This document shows positions 34,626 to 44,700 of a stretch of DNA of 64,000 bases, in pieces (the stretch's first letter is position 1; the number at the start of each line of letters is the position of its first letter). Origin of the DNA: an uncultured bacterium (GTDB taxonomy: Bacteria > Planctomycetota > UBA8742 > UBA2392); the NCBI GenBank assembly GCA_938014885.1, contig CALLQI010000022.1, positions 186,001 to 250,000 on the forward strand, in the 5' to 3' direction. Under the pieces are notes generated by a model, which had not been told where the DNA came from, searched no databases, and saw only the letters and a list, made by a program, of their open reading frames with translations. Made by a program: the position numbers and the translations under genes.

Positions 34626-35852
34626 GTGAAGTACTTTTCAGTGCTCTTGCTGTGCCTGCTTGCCGCATGCACCACCACGGGCAACACCGGCACCGACGAG
34701 CCGGATACGACGTCATCCGAGCCGCCGGCCATCGTGCTTGACCGCGAAGACGTGCAACAGTTCCGCGGCGTCGAAATGCCCAAGATCCTGCGCCGCATGG
34801 AAAGCAGCGAAAGCAGCGACTGGGCCTACGTCAGGCGCCATGTGCACCCCGCACCCGTCGCCCCGGCCGTGTTTGACGAATACGGCAAGCTCATCAAACG
34901 CAACTTCGACTGGCCGCCGCGCGACCGAAAGAACATGTCCAAGGCGCAGACCGCATGGCACTCATTTCTGCTGTGGCCGGAACGTATCCGCAACCTGCTG
35001 CTGGCCAACGACTGGTCTGAGCCCGCAGTGCGCGCAAGGCTGGGACGCCTCGGCCGCATGTATGAAGTGGTACACCGTTTCCAAAGCCGCAAGCCGGAAG
35101 CATCACCGACGCGCGAGTCAGAGTACTGGCGCACCTTTGCCGAAGACATGCTGGCGTTCGGCGACGACGGCCGCGAAATGCTGGTGTCGAACCTGATCCT
35201 GGCGCTGACCAACCCCGACGAAATGGTCGTGTTCCAGGCCCAGGACCTGCTGGTGCAGGTCGGCGCGCCGGCGATTGAGCCGTTGTGCACGGCCCTGTGG
35301 ACGGGCTACAACCAGCTGGTGCTGGTTGAACTGCCGGACGGACGGCTGGATTATCGCGTCGAAACCAACGCCAACTTCCCCAAGCACGTGGTTGAGTCGC
35401 TGTATCGCATCGGCTATCGCTCGGTCAACCAGGCCATCTTTGAGTTGCGCAACGGGCCCACAGGGGCGTCCGCATGGCGCTTCCGCAAGCACTTCATCGA
35501 CCTGCTGGGACGCTTCGCCGACGCGCGCGTGCTGGAAGAGCTTGAGGCCGAAATCGACCGAGTCAAAATCACCGAGTACGACCGGGAACTGCTCGCGCAA
35601 GGCAAACAGGTGGTCGATGAAAACGCCACCGAGCACGCGACCTTCGTGTATCACGAGTACCTGATTGAGGCGATCGGCGCGCTGGAAGACCCGGAGGGCA
35701 TCCGGGCCGTGATTCGCCTCTGGAAGCTTGACGAGTTTCATGAGACCACGGCAATTCACGCCATATTCCGGATGTCAGGCGAGACCGTGAAATCGATCGA
35801 ACAGGCCCGCGCGCTGGCCAAGGCCTTGAAGGTTGACCTGAAGGGCGCATAA
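34626..35852 (+). CDS. Hypothetical lipoprotein with HEAT-like helical repeats
   Basis: This 408-residue protein starts at GTG 34626, with GGAG upstream. The signal peptide ends at the lipobox LLAAC. The mature part is nearly all helical. Pairs such as EMLVSNLILALTNPDEMVVFQAQDLLVQVGAPAI and HFIDLLGRFADARVLEELE (landmarks only) look like HEAT or PBS-lyase repeats, which bind proteins. I do not recognise a specific family. It is followed 8 bp later by a conserved hypothetical gene and then gap, probably one operon. Confidence 0.7.
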   Translation: MKYFSVLLLCLLAACTTTGNTGTDEPDTTSSEPPAIVLDREDVQQFRGVEMPKILRRMESSESSDWAYVRRHVHPAPVAPAVFDEYGKLIKRNFDWPPRDRKNMSKAQTAWHSFLLWPERIRNLLLANDWSEPAVRARLGRLGRMYEVVHRFQSRKPEASPTRESEYWRTFAEDMLAFGDDGREMLVSNLILALTNPDEMVVFQAQDLLVQVGAPAIEPLCTALWTGYNQLVLVELPDGRLDYRVETNANFPKHVVESLYRIGYRSVNQAIFELRNGPTGASAWRFRKHFIDLLGRFADARVLEELEAEIDRVKITEYDRELLAQGKQVVDENATEHATFVYHEYLIEAIGALEDPEGIRAVIRLWKLDEFHETTAIHAIFRMSGETVKSIEQARALAKALKVDLKGA

Positions 35853-35860
35853 CAAGCCAC

Positions 35861-36370
35861 ATGGAATTCAAAATCACACGCGGCCAGGGCAAGTGCAGCG
35901 TCACGGGACGCGCCTTTGCCAACGGCGAAAAGTACATCATTGCACTCAACGCCGACCCGGCCCAGGAAGGGCTGTTCCAGCGCGTGGAAATGTCGCTGGA
36001 GGCCTGGGAACGCCAGCCCACAGGCGCGTTCATCGCCTGGTGGCCGGCTGAACACAGCACGAACAAGAAGCCCGTGCTGATGGACCCCGACCTGTTGTGG
36101 GAGGTGTTCCACCGCGCCCGCGCCGAGCAACCGGCCGACAGCAAGTTCACGACCGCAGAGCTGGAGCGCTTCGCCTATGTCGCCGCGCTTGGCCTGATGC
36201 GACTTAAGAAGCTCAAGCTCAAGCAGACGCGCCGCCAAGGCAAACGCGAGTTCCTGGTGTTTGAGACCCCGGGCAAAGGCAAAGACCGCCAGACCTTCGA
36301 CGTGGCCAACCCGGAACTCGATGAACACGGCGTGATGCAGGTCGAAGAACGCCTCGCGGAGCTGGCCTGA
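35861..36370 (+). CDS. Conserved hypothetical protein
   Basis: This is a 169-residue soluble protein. The N-terminal ITRGQGKCSVTGRAFANGEKYI resembles a single zinc-ribbon half (one Cys only). MSLEAWERQPTGAFIAWWP and FVYVAALGLMRLKKLKLK-like helices follow, with a basic stretch at ~115-135. I do not recognise the family. The stop overlaps the first base of the gap gene (TGATG), so the two are translationally coupled and may be functionally linked. Confidence 0.65.
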   Translation: MEFKITRGQGKCSVTGRAFANGEKYIIALNADPAQEGLFQRVEMSLEAWERQPTGAFIAWWPAEHSTNKKPVLMDPDLLWEVFHRARAEQPADSKFTTAELERFAYVAALGLMRLKKLKLKQTRRQGKREFLVFETPGKGKDRQTFDVANPELDEHGVMQVEERLAELA

Positions 36371-37383
36371 TGCCGCGTGTGCTGATCAACGGGTTCGGCC
36401 GCGTAGGCCGCGCGCTGTACCGGCTGCTGCAAGGCCGCAAAGGCGTGGAAGTCGCGCGCATCAACGACCCGCTGCCCGCCGATCAGCTCGCGTATCTGCT
36501 GAAGTACGACACAGTCATGGGGCGCTTTCCGGGTACCGTGCGCACTGAGGGCGAAGTCCTGTTCGCCGGTGATGCGCGCACCCCGTTATCGCACCGCGAT
36601 ACGCTGACCCGCGCCGAGGTCGAAGGCTGCGATATCGTCATCAACAGCAGCGGCCGCAACAACACTCGCAAGTCGCTGGAGTCACTGCTGGGTCTGGGCG
36701 CAGGTCGGGTCATCGTAAGCAAGCCGCTGCCGTGCGAAGTATGCGACCGCACGATTCTAAGAGGCATCAACGACGCGGCATTGCATCCCACCGACCGGAT
36801 TCTAAGTGCCGGAAGCTGCACCGCGCACTGCTACGCGCCAATCATGCAACTGTTGCAGGCACAGTGGCCGATCCAGCGTGGTTTCATGATGACCGTGCAC
36901 GCCTACACCAGCGCCCAGAACATTGTGGACGGCGGCCACGACCGGGACCCGCGCCGAGGCCGGGCAGCCGCGGCAAACATAGTGCCGACGACAACCGAAA
37001 GCCTCGAAGCATTCGAACAAGCCCTGCCCGAACTGGCCGGCCGCATCAACGGCATGGCGCAAAGGGTACCGGTAGTGAATGGAAGCAACGTGGAGCTGGT
37101 GCTGGAACTGAAAGGCGAAGCAACCGCCGATGAACTGAACCAGCACATCAAGGCCGGGGCAGAGGGAAAGTACCAGGGCATCATCGAATACAGCGAAGAC
37201 GCGCTGGTAAGCAGCGACATAGTAGGCAACCAGGCCAGCGCCATCCACGACGCGCAACTAACCAGTGCAAAGGCAGCCAAGGGAAGCACGCTAACAAGGC
37301 TGGTAGCCTGGTACGACAACGAATGGGGCTACACCAACCGCCTGGCCGAGCTGATAGACCTGGCCGCAAAGCAAGCAAAGTAA
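36370..37383 (+). CDS. gap: Glyceraldehyde-3-phosphate dehydrogenase
   Basis: This 337-residue protein is phosphorylating GAPDH. The N-terminal INGFGRVGR is the NAD loop. RINDP (Asn-Asp at the adenine ribose) favours NAD over NADP. SAGSCTAHCYAP contains the catalytic Cys and TVHAYTSAQNIVDG the catalytic His region. RRGRAAAANIVPTTT and WYDNEWGYTNR complete the set. It oxidises G3P to 1,3-bisphosphoglycerate in glycolysis or gluconeogenesis. The SCTAHC variant (SCTTNC is usual) and a poor match in the 50-90 region suggest a diverged clade. Confidence 0.95.
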   Translation: MPRVLINGFGRVGRALYRLLQGRKGVEVARINDPLPADQLAYLLKYDTVMGRFPGTVRTEGEVLFAGDARTPLSHRDTLTRAEVEGCDIVINSSGRNNTRKSLESLLGLGAGRVIVSKPLPCEVCDRTILRGINDAALHPTDRILSAGSCTAHCYAPIMQLLQAQWPIQRGFMMTVHAYTSAQNIVDGGHDRDPRRGRAAAANIVPTTTESLEAFEQALPELAGRINGMAQRVPVVNGSNVELVLELKGEATADELNQHIKAGAEGKYQGIIEYSEDALVSSDIVGNQASAIHDAQLTSAKAAKGSTLTRLVAWYDNEWGYTNRLAELIDLAAKQAK

Positions 37384-37457
37384 CCGGAAGCCAAGGCCAA
37401 GCAACAAAGCCCAAGCAGCAAGGGCCAAGCAATAGAAGAAGCACAACCAAAAGAAGC

Positions 37458-37533
<76 letters not shown>

Positions 37534-37701
37534 TTCCTTTATCTGTTGCCGGTGTCTGTTGCCGGGCTTTTGCCTGACTGCTGCTTTGGGCGACACTAAA
37601 CGGTTTGCGGATTCTCGTCCACCGGCCGGCTTGGTGTTCGTCCGTATGGGGTATGCGTGGGCTTTGCTTCGGGGTAAGTTACTGGTTGTGGGGGACTTCT
37701 G

Positions 37702-40242
37702 ATGCTGCGTGCTTTTGTTCGGCTTGGGCCGGCTTTGCTTTGTTTGTTTGCGCTTTCCTGGTCGCCTTTGGCTTTGGCTCCTGCCCAGGAGCCTGCGGCT
37801 GCCTTGCCCATCCTGCTTGGGGATTGCCTGCTTCTTAAAGGCTTGGGCTACGGTGCTCGCAGCCCCGTGCGGCGTGATCCCATTGAACTGGCGATGATTC
37901 GCGGCGAGCTTGCCAAGCCTGTCGCCGGGGCCGTGTTCAAGGCGCCCGATGGCCGCGAAAGTGTTTGGACCAAGGCCGCTGCCACGGACGGCGGCATTCG
38001 CCATGAGCTGCTTGAGGGCGGCTATGCCTGGTGGTCATTTGATTCCCCCGCCGCTTCCGTGATGCTGCTGCATGCCCAGGGGCACTCGGCCGTCTATGCA
38101 AATGGTGAGCTCCGCAACGGCGATTTCTACGGCTTCGGCAACTGGCAGATCCCGGTGCCGATCCGTAAGGGTGCCAACGAGTTCTACTTCCTTTGCAGCC
38201 GCGGCTATCTGTCCGCCAAGCTTGTGCCGGTGCGTGCCGATGCTTTGCACGCCGGCGCGATGATGGACCCTTCATCCCATCTGGCACCTGAACTTGTGGC
38301 CGGCATCGCGGGGCAGCGTGTGCTGGGATCCATGCCTGTCATCAACCCTAGCGACCGCGACAGAACTATTCGATTGCGCGTCGGAGATGGTGCCCCCACC
38401 GATACCCGCGTTGCCGCCATGAGCATGCGCCGCTGCAACTACGTCGTCGAATGTGCGGCCGCACCGGCGCTCGGCAATTTTACGGCCAGCCTGCAACTGG
38501 AGGTGCTGCCTGATGAGAAGTCAGCACCCATCAACGCCGGATCACTGGACCTGTCACTCAAGGTCGCGGCGCCGGGTGAGCGCCGCAAGATCACCTTCCG
38601 CAGCCGCATTGATGGCAGTGTGCAGTATTACAGTCTGGTGCCCGCGCAGCCGTTGCCGGGCCAGACTGAGAAACCGGGCATTCTGCTTGGCCTGCATGGT
38701 GCCAGTGTGCAGGCTTCCGGCCACGCGGCCGCGTACTCGCCGAAGTCCTGGTGCCACATCGTGTGCCCGACGAACCGCAGCCCGTACGGCTTTGACTGGG
38801 AGGACTGGGGCCGGCTGGATGCACTGGAAGTGCTTGAGCACGCGCAAGCCATGTTGGATCACGACCCGTTGAAGATTTACCTGTCAGGGCACTCCATGGG
38901 CGGCCACGGCACCTGGACCATCGGCGCGCACTTCCCTGACAAGTTTGCAGCGCTTGGCCCCTGCGCGGGCTGGGAGAGCTTCTGGAGTTACGGCGGGGGG
39001 GCCGAATTCGTCAAAGACGACCCGATGTCTGAGTTTCTCGGCCGCATCGCCAATCCCAGCCGCACGCTGATGATGAAACAGAATTACTCACACCATGCGG
39101 TGTTCATCCTGCACGGCGACGCGGACAACACTGTGTCCGTCGAACAGGCACGCCGGATGCGCAAGGAATTGACGGGCATCGTCACGCGGCTTGAGTTCTT
39201 CGAAGAGCCGGGGGGTGGCCACTGGTACGACTCGGGGGGCGACGCCGGCGCGGATTGCATGGACTATGAGCCGATGTGGCGGCTGTTCACGAAGTCGCGG
39301 CGGCCGGCATCTCATGAGGCCACACACATTGATTTCACCACCGTCAACCCCGGCAACAGCGCGGCATGTCATTGGGCGCGCGTTGAGATGCAGGAAAAGC
39401 AGCTTGCGGCCTCGCGGATCGTACTGACAGCAGAACCCAACCGGAGGCGCATCGTGGGTACCACCGAGAACGTGACCCGTCTGTCATTGCAGCCGCAACG
39501 AATTCTTCAACCGGGCGAAAGTCTGTCGCTGGTGATCGACAACACAGAATTGGCAACAGTCGCGATGCCCGCAGAAGGCCGCCTTTGGCTGCATCGCGTG
39601 GAAGGCAAGTGGCAACTTGGCACTGACCCCGGCGAGGCCGTGAAGTACCCGGGGCGTTACGGGTTGCTCAAGAATTCGATGACCCGCAGTGTGGTGTACG
39701 TGTACGGCACTTCGGGCACGGTATCCGACTGGGGCCGCCAGAAGGCCCGCTTTGACGCAGAGCAATGGGCCTATCGGGCCCACGGGGCTTTCGAAGTGAT
39801 TGCCGACCGCGACTTTTCACCCGCGGCTTACCCGGGCGCTGACGTGGTGCTGCTGGGCCACGCGGAATCCAATTCAGCGTTTCAATGGCTTGCGAATGCG
39901 CCGGTCGTGCTCAAGGGCGGGTCAGTCACAATTGGTGGGCGCGAAATGAAAGGTGAGGACCTGGCGGTACTTTTCTGTTATCCGCGGGCTGACGGGCCAG
40001 GCAACTTTGTGGTGATCGGGGGCACGGGCCTGCAGGGCTGCCGTTTGACCGACCGGCTGCCGTATTTTACTTCCGGGGCGGCCTTTCCTGACTTGATTGT
40101 CTATGGTCCGGAAAGCCTTCACAGCGGCCAGTCTGGAATTCGCGTTTGCGGCCAGTTTGGCGGGGACTGGAGCGTCGAGCACGGCGAGTTTTACTGGCGC
40201 GGATCGTCAAGCGCCGGAACCGAGCCCAATGCCGACGACTGA
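37702..40242 (+). CDS. Secreted alpha/beta hydrolase (prolyl-oligopeptidase/PHB-depolymerase-like)
   Basis: This 846-residue protein has a signal peptide (LLCLFALSWSPLALAPAQ). Residues ~20-300 are beta-rich. The hydrolase core (~310-540) has LLGLHGASV (oxyanion region), the nucleophile elbow LSGHSMGGHGTW, ILHGDADNTVSVEQ (acid) and GGGHWYD (His). This is a complete Ser-Asp-His triad as in S9-type peptidases and esterases. A further ~300 residues of beta-structure follow, with VVIGGTGLQGC near the end. Large proteins of this layout are usual in planctomycetes. The substrate could be a peptide or an ester. Confidence 0.8.
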   Translation: MLRAFVRLGPALLCLFALSWSPLALAPAQEPAAALPILLGDCLLLKGLGYGARSPVRRDPIELAMIRGELAKPVAGAVFKAPDGRESVWTKAAATDGGIRHELLEGGYAWWSFDSPAASVMLLHAQGHSAVYANGELRNGDFYGFGNWQIPVPIRKGANEFYFLCSRGYLSAKLVPVRADALHAGAMMDPSSHLAPELVAGIAGQRVLGSMPVINPSDRDRTIRLRVGDGAPTDTRVAAMSMRRCNYVVECAAAPALGNFTASLQLEVLPDEKSAPINAGSLDLSLKVAAPGERRKITFRSRIDGSVQYYSLVPAQPLPGQTEKPGILLGLHGASVQASGHAAAYSPKSWCHIVCPTNRSPYGFDWEDWGRLDALEVLEHAQAMLDHDPLKIYLSGHSMGGHGTWTIGAHFPDKFAALGPCAGWESFWSYGGGAEFVKDDPMSEFLGRIANPSRTLMMKQNYSHHAVFILHGDADNTVSVEQARRMRKELTGIVTRLEFFEEPGGGHWYDSGGDAGADCMDYEPMWRLFTKSRRPASHEATHIDFTTVNPGNSAACHWARVEMQEKQLAASRIVLTAEPNRRRIVGTTENVTRLSLQPQRILQPGESLSLVIDNTELATVAMPAEGRLWLHRVEGKWQLGTDPGEAVKYPGRYGLLKNSMTRSVVYVYGTSGTVSDWGRQKARFDAEQWAYRAHGAFEVIADRDFSPAAYPGADVVLLGHAESNSAFQWLANAPVVLKGGSVTIGGREMKGEDLAVLFCYPRADGPGNFVVIGGTGLQGCRLTDRLPYFTSGAAFPDLIVYGPESLHSGQSGIRVCGQFGGDWSVEHGEFYWRGSSSAGTEPNADD

Positions 40243-40367
40243 TCACGTCGAACTGTGAGTCGCTACATCCATGTTACAAGTACCGGAATTATGGTATTGG
40301 AATTGTGCGGACCCTTACTACAGTGGCGCGCTCAATCCCAATTCTTGTTCTGACTGGAGGACACACA

Positions 40368-41072
40368 GTGGCTGACAAACGATCCAAAGAGAACACCAAG
40401 GCCAAGCAGGAGTTCATTGCTGAGTTGGTCAAGACCAACGCAAGCATCACCATGAACGAGGCCGGCAAGAAGGTGCGCGCCAAGTTCGGAACCCAGATTG
40501 CCTATGACAAGCTGCGCGAAGCCTTCCTGAACGCCGGCGGCAAGATCGACACCCGCCGCGGCCCCAAGGGCGGTCGCAAGGGCCCGTCCAAGGCCAAGGG
40601 CGGCGCGCCCAAGCGGTACGGCAAGCGTTCACCACAGGCCACGAAGGCCAAGCAGGACTTCGTGAACGAGCTGGTGAAGGGCAACCCTGACATCACCATG
40701 AACGAAGCCGGCAAGCGCGTTCGCACCCGCTTCGGCACGCAGCTCGCGTTCGACAAGCTCAAGGAAGCCTTCCGCGCAGCCGGCGGCAAGGTCGGCAAGC
40801 CGGGCCGTCGCGCCAAGCCGCGCCCGGTCAAGATTGACCGCCGCATCGGCCGCCGCGCCGCTGACATCAACGCGGCCCGCACCCGCGCCACGCTGCAGGC
40901 CATGCCCAAGCACGTGGTCATAATTTCGCGTGAAGGCGACCTGGAAACCAGTGATTTCGCGACGCGCGAACAGGCCGTGGCTTACACCCGCAGCAAGTTG
41001 CAGGCGGGCATCGCGGTCTCGAACATCTCGTACTACCAGCGCCAGCCGCTCGAGATTTCCGTCGGCGTTTGA
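40368..41072 (+). CDS. Basic two-repeat protein, candidate nucleoid-associated protein
   Basis: This 234-residue protein starts at GTG 40368, with GGAGG eight bases upstream. It contains two copies of a ~48-residue unit, residues ~10-60 and ~90-140. Each reads KAKQ(E/D)F, then ELVK, ITMNEAGK, VR, FGTQ, then the (Y/F)DKL(R/K)EAF helix and AGGK. A Gly/Lys/Arg linker (~60-88) and a basic segment (~140-170) separate and follow them. The C-terminal ~60 residues form a small alpha-beta domain (HVVIISREGDLETSDF). High charge and tandem helical units suggest DNA or RNA binding. I do not recognise a named family. Confidence 0.75.
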   Translation: MADKRSKENTKAKQEFIAELVKTNASITMNEAGKKVRAKFGTQIAYDKLREAFLNAGGKIDTRRGPKGGRKGPSKAKGGAPKRYGKRSPQATKAKQDFVNELVKGNPDITMNEAGKRVRTRFGTQLAFDKLKEAFRAAGGKVGKPGRRAKPRPVKIDRRIGRRAADINAARTRATLQAMPKHVVIISREGDLETSDFATREQAVAYTRSKLQAGIAVSNISYYQRQPLEISVGV

Positions 41073-41093
41073 GTTGCAGGCTTGAACTTGTAT

Positions 41094-41123
41094 ACCTCCG
41101 CGTGGCCGTTGCCGCGCGGAGGT
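41094..41123 (+). promoter_or_regulatory. Hairpin that buries the ribosome site of the downstream gene
   Basis: ACCTCCGCG (41094-41102) pairs with CGCGGAGGT (41115-41123), with a 12-nt loop. The GGAGG in the right arm is the only ribosome site for ATG 41132. TTTCATTT follows the hairpin. It could act as a weak terminator for the upstream gene or as a translational brake. Confidence 0.6.
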
Positions 41124-41131
41124 TTCATTTC

Positions 41132-41677
41132 ATGCCCTTTGCCATCGAAATGTTCTTTGAACCCGCCTGCGAATCACGTTTGCGCCGCCTGTGCAGCCTG
41201 CTGCGCGAGGGCGAGCACGGCAACACGGTGATCATCAATGATGTGAAGGCGCGGCCACACATCACGCTGGCGTGCTACGACGAAGTCGATGAGCGCGCGC
41301 TGCTTGCAACCATGTCAGTGTTCGCGCGCAAGAACACCGCGCTGCCCGTGGCGCTGGCCAGCGTCGGCATGTTCCTGGGTGCCGAGAACGTGCTGTTCCT
41401 GGCCCCGGCGGCCAGCGAAGAGTTGACCGTCGCGCAACGCAAGTGGACCGAAGAGGCCGATGTATTCTCGTCATCACCGTGGCCGCTGTACGCGCCGGGG
41501 CGTTGGGTGCCGCACTGCACGCTGGCGATTCGTGTCCCGCGTGAAGGCATTCTCAGCATGCTGGGAACTTTGATGGACGCCACGTTGCCGATCAGCGGCG
41601 AGCTGGTTGAGCTGGGCGCCTGCGAGTTCAAGGACGGCAAGGTCCTGCGCTACCTCGACAGCTACGCGCTGGGATAA
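41132..41677 (+). CDS. 2'-5' RNA ligase-like 2H phosphoesterase
   Basis: This 181-residue protein starts at ATG 41132. It has two HxT motifs, RPHITLACY (~35) and VPHCTLAI (~128), the signature of the 2H phosphoesterase superfamily (LigT/CPDase/YjcG). Such enzymes open 2',3'-cyclic phosphates or join RNA ends. The spacing and length fit. The cellular substrate is unknown. It converges on smc across a shared hairpin. Confidence 0.85.
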   Translation: MPFAIEMFFEPACESRLRRLCSLLREGEHGNTVIINDVKARPHITLACYDEVDERALLATMSVFARKNTALPVALASVGMFLGAENVLFLAPAASEELTVAQRKWTEEADVFSSSPWPLYAPGRWVPHCTLAIRVPREGILSMLGTLMDATLPISGELVELGACEFKDGKVLRYLDSYALG

Positions 41678-41680
41678 GAA

Positions 41681-41708
41681 ACAGCCCGCCGGCTTAGCGG
41701 CGGGCTGT
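41681..41708. terminator. Hairpin terminator between convergent 2H phosphoesterase and smc genes
   Basis: ACAGCCCGCCG pairs perfectly with CGGCGGGCTGT (11 bp, 6-nt loop). On the minus strand TTTCTTAT follows, so it is a good terminator for smc. On the plus strand the T-run is poor. Confidence 0.8.
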
Positions 41709-41728
41709 GTGGCGCTTTCGCAGACATA

Positions 41729-44700
41729 TCAGGCAAGCACGGCTTCTTCGACCTTGCGCAGGTCCACACTGACTTTGGTGCTGGTGCCCGGTTCCTGCAT
41801 GGTCACGCCGTACAACGTGTCGCATGCGATCATCGTTTTCTTGTGGTGGGTGATGATCACAAACTGGCTTACCTTGGCGTAGTCTTCGATCACCGAGCAG
41901 AAGCGATCGACGTTGGCTTCATCCAGCGGCGCGTCCACTTCGTCCAGGATTGCGTACGGTGCCGGGTTTGTTTCATAGACCGCGAACATCATGGCCACGC
42001 TGATCATCGCGCGCTCGCCGCCGCTGCGCATGCTGATGCTCAGTGCTTCCTTGCCCGGCGGTTTGGCGATGATGTCCACGCCGCTTGCCAGCGGCTCAGC
42101 CGGGTTGGTCAGCAATATGTCGGCGCTGCCGCCGCCGAACATGCGCCGGAACAGGCGCTGGAAGTTGGCCCGCACGGCTTCAAATGTCGTGAGGAACAGG
42201 CGCTTCGTTTCCTGCTCGATGCGTGTGATGGCATCGGTCAGCGTGCGCTTGGCCTTCAGCAGGTCGGCTTCCTGGCGCGAATAGAAGTTGTTGCGTTCTT
42301 CTGCTTCCTTCAATTCGTCCATGGCCTCGAGGTTCACGTTGCCCAGCTTGTGCAGCTGGTCTTCCACGGCCGCGAGTTCCGCCTTGCACTCGGATTCATT
42401 CAGCGGGGTGGTGGTGTCATACTCGCGGTACAGGGTGTCGATGTCGGTGTTATAGAGTTCCGCCATGCGACGGCGCACCGCGTCCATCTTCATGAACAGG
42501 GTGTTTTCATCGATGCGCGCCTGCTGCACGCTTTCGCGCTCGGCGTAAAGCTTCTCGTTCAGTTCATTGATCAGCTTGCGTGCGGCCTCGACGCTGGCGC
42601 GGCGTTCCGCCAGCAGGCCGCCGCCCTGGCCTTTGCGATCTTCAAGCTCGCCTTGTTCGCGTTCAAGTTCTGCCTGCACTTTGACGCTGGTGTCGGCGTC
42701 CAGTTCAAGCTTGCGGATCTCTTTGGCGTGGCCTTCGACTTCCGTGGCGCTGCGGGCAAGTTCTTCGGCATAGCGCTGCAGCGCGTTATCGATGCCCTTC
42801 AGCGACTCTTCTGACTGCCCGACCCGCGTGCGTAGGCCTGCTTCTTCAACCCGCGCTTCCGTCACGGCGCTGCGGGCCGTGGACAGCACTTCGCGCCGCG
42901 TGGTGGCTTCTTCGGCCATGCGGGCCAGTGCCGTTTCGCAGCGGCCGCGCACGGCTTCGGCCTCTGCCACGGCCTCGGTCAATTGCGCGTGGCGTGACTG
43001 GTCCTGTGCCAGCTGCTTCTGCAACTGCGCGCACTCGGCGGCGACGACCTGCCGCTCTTGCTCAAGCCGCGCGAACTCGCGGTTCAGCCCTTCCAGTGTC
43101 ACGCGACGGCCGGCGGCTTCCATGCTGGCGTCGTAGATCGCCGCACGCAGTTCGGCCGCGCGGGTGTTCAGCACGTCCTGCCGGCGCAGCGCATTGGCGA
43201 GGTTGGCGGCGGTTTCCTCCACTTCGCGGTCCAGCACCTCCAGGTCGCGGCCCAGTCGTTCAATCTCAGACTGCTGGCTGATGATGCCGCTGCCGGCCTC
43301 ACCGCCCGCCAGGCTGAATGCGCCGGGCAGCGTGAACATTTCGCCGGTAGGTGTAACGATGCGGAACCCGTGTGCGCCTTTTTCCAGCAGGCGGCGGGCG
43401 ACGCTGCGGTCCGCGACCAGCAGCACGTCACTGAGCAACGCCTGCATCAGCGGGCGCAGTTCATCCGATACGCGCACTTCGTCCAGCAGCGGGCCGATTA
43501 CGCCCTTGCCGCCCGGGAAAGCCGGGGCCTTCTCCGGCGCGACAAAACCCTCACGCGCGAGAATCACCACGTTGGTTGAGCCGCGGCCGGCCAGGAAATC
43601 AAACAAGTCATGCGCGTGGGCCACCGTATCGACCACCAGCGCGCTGCCAAGGCGATCCAGCGTGCGCTCCAGGGCAGCGGCAAACGCCAGGTCAATCCGC
43701 ACGTTGTCGGCCAGCATGCCGGTCAGGCCAAAGCTTGATGCTCGCGCCGAGTCATCGAGCAGCGCGCGGGCGTTTTCGTCCAGGCCTTCGTGCACGGCGG
43801 TCATGCTTTCGAGCATGGCCTTGCGTTCCAGCTTGGCCCCGCGCTTGAGTTCCAGCGCGTGCTTGCGCTGGCGAAGCGCGCCGGCCTCATTGCCCAATGG
43901 CCCCAGTTCGCCTTCCACGGCGGTCATCTCGGACTTCAGCGCGTTCAGGGCTTCATCTTGTGCAGCGCGTTCTGCCAGTGCGGCATCGCGACGGGTGCTC
44001 ACATCCTGCGTTTCGCGCTCGACCTCAGTGCCGCGCGCGGTCAGCGTTTCCAGGCGGCGGCGGGCGCTGCGCATCTCGGCTTCGATGCCCAGCTTTTCGT
44101 TCATGTCGCGGTTGGCGGCGCCGATCGCGTCCAGCAACTCGGCGCGGACTGACTTCAACTCGCCTTCAATCGCGTCGGCCTGTTCACGCGCCGCGCGCTC
44201 GGCCTCGGCCAGTTGCGCGATGCGGCTGGTCAGCGCCGACAATTCCGTGCGGCCGGAATCGAGCGCGGTCAAAATGCCTTCGCGGCGTTCCTTCAAACTG
44301 TTGATCTGCGCGCGCACGCGCTCAGCCAGGTCCTTCGCGCGGGCGATGGCCTGCTTCAGGCTTTCGATGCGCGACAGCGCGTTTTCGCGGCGCGATTGCT
44401 CGGCCCGGGCCTCAAGCGCCAGCTTGTGGATGCGTTCGGACAGGCGGCGCTCTTCGTGTTCCGCGTCGGACAGCTTGGCCTCAGCGTCTTCGACATCCAT
44501 GCGGGTCTTGGTCAGCTCGGCCTGGATTGCGCCTTCGCGCTTGCCGGCGGCCGCGATCACCAGCAGCAGCTCTTCGCGTTTGGCATCAAGCCGCGCGAAT
44601 TCAGCCAGTGACAGGTTGGTCTGGATCAGCCGGGCGCGCTCCTTCAATTCGGTGTACTTCAGCGCGCGGCCGGCCTGGGCCTTGATCTTGCGGAGCTGCC

